From assembly GCA_035361075.1 (NCBI GenBank), contig DAOSBX010000027.1:1-47831 (forward strand): 47,831 nucleotides of DNA, written 5' to 3'. Shown here one piece after another: positions 41,271 through 47,831 of the stretch. Position 1 is the stretch's first letter; every line of letters starts with the position of its first letter. Below the pieces are notes generated by a model. The model was not told the origin of the DNA, did no database searches, and saw only the letters and a program-made list of their open reading frames with translations. The DNA is from Candidatus Hydrogenedens sp. (GTDB lineage: Bacteria; Hydrogenedentota; Hydrogenedentia; Hydrogenedentales; Hydrogenedentaceae). The position numbers were made by a program, and so were the translations under genes.

Positions 41271-43844
41271 ATGCACTTTTCCCCAGATTCAGAAACCTTT
41301 GAAGATTTGTATGAAGTATTTCCAAATATTGGAGCAGGTCATTTCGGGTATTGGGGTAAAGATAAACACGGGGAGCCCTGCTATCACATAAATATTGAAA
41401 AGATGATGGATACGGATATTTGGCATCTGGTCGGAAATGACCACATCACAGCAACCGCACATGCAAAAGGTTACGTTCAAATATACGCATGGGATAGAGG
41501 TCCACAAATTCTTAATTATTACGACCCAGAATACGATATGAAAGGAGGAGGGTATTGTTGGATTTTGTCAAAAAATACAAAACTATGTACTTATCGTAGT
41601 GATAACAACCACGATACGGACTTCAGAATAATATGGGGGTGCGGATATGTTCAAAAAATAGTCAAAAACTCTGTCCTATGTGTTGAGGAAACACTCTCTG
41701 CTCCACAGGGGAAAGACTCCGTACTTATTCACGAGGTGAAAATACAAAATCTTACAAAAGAAACTCAAGACCTACTTGTGATTCCAATATGGGAACCAAA
41801 TTGGTTCCCAATCAATCCAGGGCTTATTATGACACCTCCATATAATACATTCTGGAATATGCTTCGTAAAAGAAAAGGAAGAAAAATCCAAAACTCCGCA
41901 AGATATATAACAGATAAAGATACAATTATTTTCCAATTCATTGACAAAGAACAAAGGAAAAGAAAAAGTTCATGGAAAGTCTTACCTGTTGATGCCTTCT
42001 TTATATCTTCATTAAATACTCAAAACCCAAACCACTTGTTCACAAATAAAAATCACTTGGATACATTTATCCGTTCACTTTGCGAAGAAAAAGGTTTTTC
42101 TCAAAAAAGAAAAACATCAGATAATTGTTGCAACCTTTTAAGTTTTGTGGAAGAACGAACATTAAGTGCGGAAACTGAAATCAACGTAAAATATTTAGTC
42201 GGCTATGGAACTACTGAGAAAATTGAAGAGTATAAATCAAAATATTCTGTATCAAAAGTCATAACAAAAGATAAACGCTCCATTGCTGTTCATATACCCA
42301 AAATAAAAGTCCCTCTTGACAGAGAACTAAGATGGCATTCGTATTACCTCCAAGCAGGATGTGTGTATACAGAGTATTTTAATCGTTATTTTGTTGACCA
42401 GGGCTCTGCGTATGGGTTTATTCATGGTGCATCTGGTGCTCCACGGGATTGGGCATTTTTTATTGTTCCTCTTATTTACCTGCGTCCTGACCTTGCACGT
42501 GAAATGCTACTTTTATTGGGTCAATTACAGGATGAAAAGACAGGGAAACTGCCTTATGCACTTGTCGGAAATGGAAAAACCACAGGGGCTGGTATACATT
42601 CATGGAGTTCAGATTTAGATTTATTCTTTCTTTGGGCTATTTCAGAATATCTGGGAGCAACTTTTGATACAACAATCCTCCATGAAAAAGTTCCCTTCAG
42701 AAACACAAGTCCTTCACAAGAAGCAACGTTATTAACACATATCGAAAAAGCATTTTATCACCTAATTCATAGCGTATCCACGGGCAAACATGGATTAATT
42801 CGAAGCGGAACAGGTGATTGGAATGATGTGTTTCTTGCCTTTTCTCCATGTCCTTTAATTACCATGATGAAAGGTGAGTCTGTTTTCAATTCCGCCATGT
42901 CTGTGCTTGTTTTGCCAGAAATAGCCCAATGGATACAACCTTATAATCCTGCCCTGTCAAAAACTATGAATGATTTTGCACAAACACAACGGCAACACCT
43001 CAGGTCTTTATGGAATGGGAGGTGGTTCCCTAAAGGATATACTGGCATAGGAGATAAAAAATTAGGGGATGACAATTTGTTTTTAGATGTCCAACCTTTC
43101 GCAATTCTCGCAGACCTATTAGACAACAAGGAAAAAGAAAAATTAATCAAAACCATAAAAGAGAACTGTGTCGATACACAACCCTTCGGTGCTACTTGCC
43201 TTGTTCCACCAATGAAAGGTAGATTTTTAGAACCAGGTTCCGATACAAACGGCGGTATATGGTATGCCATCAATGCATGGTTAGCATGGGCGTGGTCCGA
43301 ATGCAATCCTCAAGAGGCATGGAACTTCTTGTTGAAAAATACTCTTTTTACCCATGCAGAAACGTACCCTAACATCTGGTATGGTATCTGGTCCGGACCA
43401 GACGCTTATAACTCGGCAGAACATCCACGAGCAGGTGAAACCTTCTGCCTAAACTTTACACCTATGACCCAGTTCCCCATCATGAATATGAATTGTCATG
43501 CTGGTATCCTGTTTGCGGTATTAAAAATGTTCGGACTTTCTCCAAAAAAAGGCACCCTAATTATTGATCCCAAAGTACCATTCAATGAATTCAAACTGAA
43601 GACATCTCTTATTTCTTATGCATACCAACCCGAAAAAATCAAGTTACAATATTTACCCATATGTTCTGAACATATAACTCTATGTATTAAACTAAACCAA
43701 TCTATTTATTCCTCATTAGAACAACTTAAAGTACATCTAAATGGAATAGACTTTTCCCAATTCAACACCAACTACGAAGGATTTCTCTCTCTTACCACAA
43801 ATATGGAAAAAGACAAACCTATTTCTTTACTAATAACAATTTAA
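41271..43844 (+). CDS. GH94-like glycoside phosphorylase/hydrolase (cellobiose phosphorylase type)
   Basis: An 857-residue protein with a beta-sandwich N-terminal part (residues 1 to about 300) and an (alpha/alpha)6 barrel. The core holds SGTGDWNDVF (GDWND at 515-519), the motif carrying the general acid Asp in GH94 disaccharide phosphorylases; Asp519 is the likely catalyst. Further blocks: YRPxL-like IYLRPDLAREMLL, KKLGDDNLFLDVQPFAIL and HPRAGETFCLNFTPMTQF. No signal peptide is seen, so it likely acts on imported oligosaccharides in the cytoplasm. It starts 8 bp after trpA without a clear ribosome site and may be read through from the trp operon. The exact sugar is unknown; substrate could be cellobiose-, chitobiose- or laminaribiose-like. 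Confidence 0.8.
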   Translation: MHFSPDSETFEDLYEVFPNIGAGHFGYWGKDKHGEPCYHINIEKMMDTDIWHLVGNDHITATAHAKGYVQIYAWDRGPQILNYYDPEYDMKGGGYCWILSKNTKLCTYRSDNNHDTDFRIIWGCGYVQKIVKNSVLCVEETLSAPQGKDSVLIHEVKIQNLTKETQDLLVIPIWEPNWFPINPGLIMTPPYNTFWNMLRKRKGRKIQNSARYITDKDTIIFQFIDKEQRKRKSSWKVLPVDAFFISSLNTQNPNHLFTNKNHLDTFIRSLCEEKGFSQKRKTSDNCCNLLSFVEERTLSAETEINVKYLVGYGTTEKIEEYKSKYSVSKVITKDKRSIAVHIPKIKVPLDRELRWHSYYLQAGCVYTEYFNRYFVDQGSAYGFIHGASGAPRDWAFFIVPLIYLRPDLAREMLLLLGQLQDEKTGKLPYALVGNGKTTGAGIHSWSSDLDLFFLWAISEYLGATFDTTILHEKVPFRNTSPSQEATLLTHIEKAFYHLIHSVSTGKHGLIRSGTGDWNDVFLAFSPCPLITMMKGESVFNSAMSVLVLPEIAQWIQPYNPALSKTMNDFAQTQRQHLRSLWNGRWFPKGYTGIGDKKLGDDNLFLDVQPFAILADLLDNKEKEKLIKTIKENCVDTQPFGATCLVPPMKGRFLEPGSDTNGGIWYAINAWLAWAWSECNPQEAWNFLLKNTLFTHAETYPNIWYGIWSGPDAYNSAEHPRAGETFCLNFTPMTQFPIMNMNCHAGILFAVLKMFGLSPKKGTLIIDPKVPFNEFKLKTSLISYAYQPEKIKLQYLPICSEHITLCIKLNQSIYSSLEQLKVHLNGIDFSQFNTNYEGFLSLTTNMEKDKPISLLITI

Positions 43845-44212
43845 TTTGCTCAGACCATTTTACAAAAGAAAAATAGAACCTCTGAACAAAGGATATTAAA
43901 TCTCATTGACATCATTAATCACTAACAACATAGAACAAACAAAAAAATGTGCCTGATAATACAACAGCCCATGGGTAATGTTAACACCATTGCCAATAGA
44001 ATTTATCAAATAGATAGGTGTATGTACAGATATATAAATTAATCAAAACGCTGAAGTAAAAATAAAAAAAATTTTTTGTTAAAAAGCATAATTTCCATTG
44101 TTTTGTAGTATAATAATTGTATAAGCCAAATTTTATCAGTATATGTTACCTTTATAAAAAGGAAAAAATATAGTGTGTGGTTCAATTCAACTAAACATGA
44201 AAGGGTTGGGAA
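43845..44212. other. Intergenic region before the giant GLUG/PASTA gene
   Basis: 368 bp, AT-rich, without a gene. It contains a perfect -10-like TATAAT at 44109-44114 but no good -35 at 16-18 bp upstream, and a TTGACA at 43906-43911 with a poor partner. No clear terminator hairpin follows the GH94-like gene. Confidence 0.4.
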
Positions 44213-47200
44213 ATGAAAAACAAAATGAATAAAAATGATAATGTTTTTTCTTACTGCACATTTGTTTGTGCATTGTTAATCATCTTATCACCGCTACTTG
44301 CTCATTCTGCTCCTATTATTCCCATTTCGACATTGAATGATTTAAAAAATATAGGGATATTAACTCCGTTAGATGCTGATTATATTTTAGTCAATGACAT
44401 TGATGCATCTGATACCGAAACCTGGCCTGGTGGCTTTGACCCTATCGGTGATTCCACTCCTCTTGGGAGATTTAGGGGCTCTTTCGATGGAAATGGGCAT
44501 GTCATATCTGAACTTTATATAGATAGGCCTGGGGAAAGTTATGTTGGTTTGTTTAGTTTTGTGGAAAAAGGTTCAATAACTAACCTAAAACTATACTATG
44601 CGGCTATAAGTGGTAAATCCATAGTCGGAGGCGTAGCTGGGATGATATTAGGTGGAAAGATTTTTAATTGTATAGTATCTGGTCGTATACAGGCATCTTC
44701 AAATTGCGGGGGAATAGCAGGTATCATCCAGCCTTTATCAGGTGACATGGGAGTAGACATGTGTTATACAAGAGGTGCACTTATATGGCGTGATTTTGAC
44801 CCTACAGCAAAGTATAATTTTGGAGGGTTAGTTGGAATTATTGATGGTCTCTCCGACTCTGTAAGTATAACAAAATCTTTCTCCAACATGAATATTTATA
44901 CTTCGATAAGTGATATGAGTTATGTCGGTGGTTTGGTAGGAAGATTAGCCAATAAAGTATATATAGAACAATGTTATTCTACCGGGGAAGTTCCTGAGGG
45001 GACATCTAATATAGGAGGGCTTATTGGATTTGCAGATAATCCTGATTATGTGCAATCCAGTGTATGGGATGTTGAAACCAGTAAACAAACAGAATCTTCA
45101 GGAGGAAAAGGCCTTAATACCAGAGAAATGAAAAGCCCCGAAGTATATTTAGATATGGGTTGGGATATATCTACTGAGCCTTGTTCGAATTGTTCCACTC
45201 AATGGTCTCAATATAAAGAATATACCTATCCCTTCCTTTGTGATTTATCCAATTTAATCCCGAATGTAATCGGATTGAATCTCCCAGATGCTACCAAACA
45301 ATTATTAGAAAATGGTTTCGAGCTTGGTGGTGTGGTGTCCGTATATCACAATACTATTCCTATAGGACATGTGGTTGAGACTGATCCCGAACAACATTGC
45401 TACTTCCCTTACACTGGCGAAGTAACAATTAAATCTTCTCAAGGGCCGTTCCCTCCGATTTATATATCTACAATAGAACAATTGCAACTTATTGGCAATG
45501 ACCCAAATTATCCTGCTGATAATATGTATATATTGGCCAATGACATTAATGCTTCCGTTACGAGGGAGTGGAATGGTGGAGCAGGTTTTATTCCTATTGA
45601 AACATTTTCAGGGGTTCTTGACGGTAATGGGTATAAAATATCGGGATTATACATATTAGATGATTCAGGCTACCCAACCGGTTTATTCCGTAGCATAAAA
45701 AAACCTAATGGAGAGTTCGGAAGAGTTCAAAACTTAATCATAGAAAATGCTGAAATCTATGGTATAGGATATGTTGGAGTTTTAGCTGGAGAAATAGAGA
45801 CGGCCTCCGTTCCGGAAATCATCCCTACTTTACAAAATATAGCAACAAGTGGAGAGGTCTTTGGTATAAATTCTGTAGGTGGCTTGGCAGGTGCTATTTA
45901 CGGTGGAATAACAGTATATGACTGTTCTATCCGAGCCAATGTAAATGCAAGAGAATTATCACCCAAAATAAGTTATGGTTATTTTGGAGGTGTTTGTGGT
46001 CGTGCTTTAGGTTGCGATTTGATAAGAATATCATTTATCGGTGCTGTTCGTTCAGAAACGGGAAAAAATTTTGGAGGTATTGCAGGATATACTACTATGG
46101 ATTCAGCAATTGGTAGTAGTCCGGTTATTTTGAATTGTTATGCTCAAGCCTCCATACAAAATTCAAATCCATCAAGCCAAAATATTGGGGGGCTCATCGG
46201 TTTTGCTGATGTAAATACAGAACTCGATAATTCATATTCTGCATCTGTTTTTTCAACACCTTCTTCTGCAGGTGGGCTTATTGGGAATGGTTCTGGACCT
46301 GTTACAGTAAATAATTCTTTCTGGGATGAATCTATATCTGGTGTTTCCATTTCCTTTAGCGGTGGAACCCCCGAAACAACAGAAAATATGAAAAAAATGG
46401 CAACATATACAGGTTGGGACTTTTCTAATTATTGGGGCATAGAAGAAGACCACAGTTATCCTTTATTACGACAGGATTTAATGATAATCATCTATTTTCG
46501 AAACTTCTACTATGTAAACGCAATAGATTGGCTATCATTCTATGGAATATCGAGTGATCTCCAAACTGTGTGTGATAATGTTATCACTCCAGGCTATATT
46601 GTATCCCAATCAGTCTATCCACAAGAATGGGTTAAAGTATTTTCAACTGATCCGGTAATATTATATGTATCAGACGGACTTTGCCCCCCGGTTTTAATAA
46701 GCACAATAAATCAAATTGCCCAAATTGGCAAGGACCCTTCATTCCCAAGAGATGGATATTATGTTTTGACAAATAACATTGACGCATCAGATACTAAAAA
46801 TTGGAATAGTGGTGCCGGTTTTGAACCCATACAGGACTTTGAAGGTATATTTGCAGGTGGAGGTTATATCATCTCTGACTTATACATTAACCGACCGTCT
46901 GAAGACTATGTTGGTTTCTTCGGTTTTGTTGAGAATACAGGCAGAATTTATAATGTGAATATATCACGAGCTAATGTGACAGGAAGGGGTGCGGTTGGAA
47001 TTTTAGCGGGTGTTAACCTTGGACAAATACACAATTGTGGTGTCAATGGAAAAGTCATAGGAAATGATAGTTTTACAGGTGGCCTTGTCGGTGATAATAG
47101 CGGTGTTATCTTTGAATCGTTCGGAGTAGCACAGGTTATCGGAACATATGTTGTCGGCGGACTTATAGGGTCAGTTAGTTCAACATTATTTATGGACACC

Positions 47201-47831
47201 AACCATGATAATTATTTCTGGGGAGAAGTTTCTGGATTTGGTAATGTAGGCGGATTTGTAGGTTATAACCGCGGATATGTTCAAAATTCCTATGCTGTAG
47301 CAAAGATAATAGTAGATAAAGGGATTTCAGGCGGATTCTGTTCCACCAACGACGGAGGGACTATTGATTCAAGTTATTGGGATAAAGAATATAGTGGAGT
47401 AGAGACATCTGAAGGTGGTGAAGGGAAAACAACTTCAGAAATGATGGCAGAAACAACATTCTCAGGATGGAACTTTTCATCAACATGGATGCTAAATGAA
47501 GGTATCACTTATCCATTCCTGCAAAATAATTTTTATTCGTACTTAGGAGATTTAAGAGGGCTAAATTACAACACAGTTAAAAATACCCTCGAAAGTTGGG
47601 GTTACTTTTTATCCAGTACGGAAAGGTGCGATTGGACTTATCACGCAGGAGTAATAGCAGATCAAACTCCTATAAATATAAATATACCTTTATTTTCTAA
47701 TATTGATTTTGTCGTATCATCGGGAATTTGCACTACAGTGCCAGATGTGGTTGGAGATAGTCTTGTTAATGCTATTAATGAGATTCTTTCTGCAAATTTA
47801 GAAATCGGTAGTGTGGTAGAAGAATGCAATA
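44213..47831 (+). CDS. Very large exported GLUG/PASTA-repeat protein (3' end outside window)
   Basis: Partial gene: at least 1206 codons, open to the window edge, no stop found. A long signal peptide (about 1-33, CTFVCALLIILSPLLAHSA) is followed by repeated modules starting near residues 38, 418 and 829. Each begins with a sentence-like block (ISTxxxLxxIGxDPxxPxDxYxLxNDIDAS and DGNGYxISxLYI), then GLUG-like beta-helix turns (GGLVG, GGIAG, NCYxxGxV), then a closing domain resembling PASTA; the first is clearest (NVIGLNLPDATKQLLENGFELG near 351-372, GHVVETDPE). The module period is about 380-410 residues. GLUG turns build right-handed beta helices on adhesin-like surface proteins, and PASTA domains bind cell-wall fragments in kinases. 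A surface structural or adhesive role is inferred. The ATG has AAAGGG upstream. Confidence 0.85.
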   Translation, partial: MKNKMNKNDNVFSYCTFVCALLIILSPLLAHSAPIIPISTLNDLKNIGILTPLDADYILVNDIDASDTETWPGGFDPIGDSTPLGRFRGSFDGNGHVISELYIDRPGESYVGLFSFVEKGSITNLKLYYAAISGKSIVGGVAGMILGGKIFNCIVSGRIQASSNCGGIAGIIQPLSGDMGVDMCYTRGALIWRDFDPTAKYNFGGLVGIIDGLSDSVSITKSFSNMNIYTSISDMSYVGGLVGRLANKVYIEQCYSTGEVPEGTSNIGGLIGFADNPDYVQSSVWDVETSKQTESSGGKGLNTREMKSPEVYLDMGWDISTEPCSNCSTQWSQYKEYTYPFLCDLSNLIPNVIGLNLPDATKQLLENGFELGGVVSVYHNTIPIGHVVETDPEQHCYFPYTGEVTIKSSQGPFPPIYISTIEQLQLIGNDPNYPADNMYILANDINASVTREWNGGAGFIPIETFSGVLDGNGYKISGLYILDDSGYPTGLFRSIKKPNGEFGRVQNLIIENAEIYGIGYVGVLAGEIETASVPEIIPTLQNIATSGEVFGINSVGGLAGAIYGGITVYDCSIRANVNARELSPKISYGYFGGVCGRALGCDLIRISFIGAVRSETGKNFGGIAGYTTMDSAIGSSPVILNCYAQASIQNSNPSSQNIGGLIGFADVNTELDNSYSASVFSTPSSAGGLIGNGSGPVTVNNSFWDESISGVSISFSGGTPETTENMKKMATYTGWDFSNYWGIEEDHSYPLLRQDLMIIIYFRNFYYVNAIDWLSFYGISSDLQTVCDNVITPGYIVSQSVYPQEWVKVFSTDPVILYVSDGLCPPVLISTINQIAQIGKDPSFPRDGYYVLTNNIDASDTKNWNSGAGFEPIQDFEGIFAGGGYIISDLYINRPSEDYVGFFGFVENTGRIYNVNISRANVTGRGAVGILAGVNLGQIHNCGVNGKVIGNDSFTGGLVGDNSGVIFESFGVAQVIGTYVVGGLIGSVSSTLFMDTNHDNYFWGEVSGFGNVGGFVGYNRGYVQNSYAVAKIIVDKGISGGFCSTNDGGTIDSSYWDKEYSGVETSEGGEGKTTSEMMAETTFSGWNFSSTWMLNEGITYPFLQNNFYSYLGDLRGLNYNTVKNTLESWGYFLSSTERCDWTYHAGVIADQTPININIPLFSNIDFVVSSGICTTVPDVVGDSLVNAINEILSANLEIGSVVEECN

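Noticed and set aside
1..47831. rRNA, tRNA, CRISPR array or mobile element
   Set aside because: No tRNA-like T-arm consensus, no array of spaced repeats, no transposase or integrase reading frame and no attachment site were seen on reading both strands.
44213..47831. Frameshift or decayed gene because no stop is found
   Set aside because: Sampled reading kept one frame through three repeats to the window edge, so it is a truncated view of an intact gene.

Overview
The window looks like a chromosomal segment of a free-living, Gram-negative (diderm) bacterium with low GC (roughly 40 % by eye). It encodes a GT9 heptosyltransferase, a Lol lipoprotein-export pair, and a YdbH/YnbE/YdbL-type envelope set, all of which imply an outer membrane. 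The mix of Tat-exported Gfo/Idh/MocA oxidoreductase, CBM9-tailed metallophosphoesterase, secreted (alpha/alpha)6-barrel protein, GLUG/PASTA giant protein and PilZ protein resembles Planctomycetota/Hydrogenedentota-type genomes; that placement is inference. I saw no rRNA, tRNA, transposase, phage gene or CRISPR array.

Layout. 1-9.3 kb: a zinc-ribbon membrane protein, an exported metallophosphoesterase, xylose isomerase followed by a strong terminator, an Nramp-like transporter, a secreted barrel protein, L-rhamnose mutarotase, a TauE-type permease and purE. 9.3-13.1 kb: a B12-binding radical SAM protein, an O6-alkylguanine-DNA methyltransferase, DAHP synthase and a macro-domain hydrolase. 13.2-19.0 kb (minus strand): a PilZ protein and a small partner, a heptosyltransferase, then an AsmA-like YdbH protein with a downstream lipoprotein-like protein that appears to fuse YnbE and YdbL. 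19.1-21.6 kb: a hybrid histidine kinase. 21.7-31.9 kb (minus strand): a long co-directional housekeeping chain rpsB-tsf-pyrH-frr-uppS-cdsA-prfB-lysS-lolC/E-lolD-DUF89, with a good promoter and a candidate pseudoknotted leader ahead of rpsB. 32-37.7 kb: an ankyrin protein, a HEAT-repeat lipoprotein, small unknowns, a lone AMP-binding C-terminal domain, a zinc-ribbon methyltransferase, a Gfo/Idh/MocA enzyme and an ECF sigma factor. 37.9-43.8 kb: trpC-trpF-trpB-trpA followed by a GH94-like phosphorylase. 44.2 kb to the end: one very large exported protein made of repeated GLUG plus PASTA-like modules, cut by the window edge.

How they work together. Most genes are core metabolism and translation. 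Chorismate entry (DAHP synthase) and the last four tryptophan steps are here, but trpE/G/D are not. Sugar functions (xylose isomerase, rhamnose mutarotase, GH94-like enzyme, oxidoreductase, secreted barrel protein) point to carbohydrate scavenging but do not form one catabolic operon. The most interesting module is the envelope set at 15.1-19.0 kb: YdbH-like plus YnbE-YdbL fusion next to an LPS-core glycosyltransferase, a likely inter-membrane lipid-transport bridge. Second is the predicted rpsB leader pseudoknot. I did not find an obviously new defence or mobile system.
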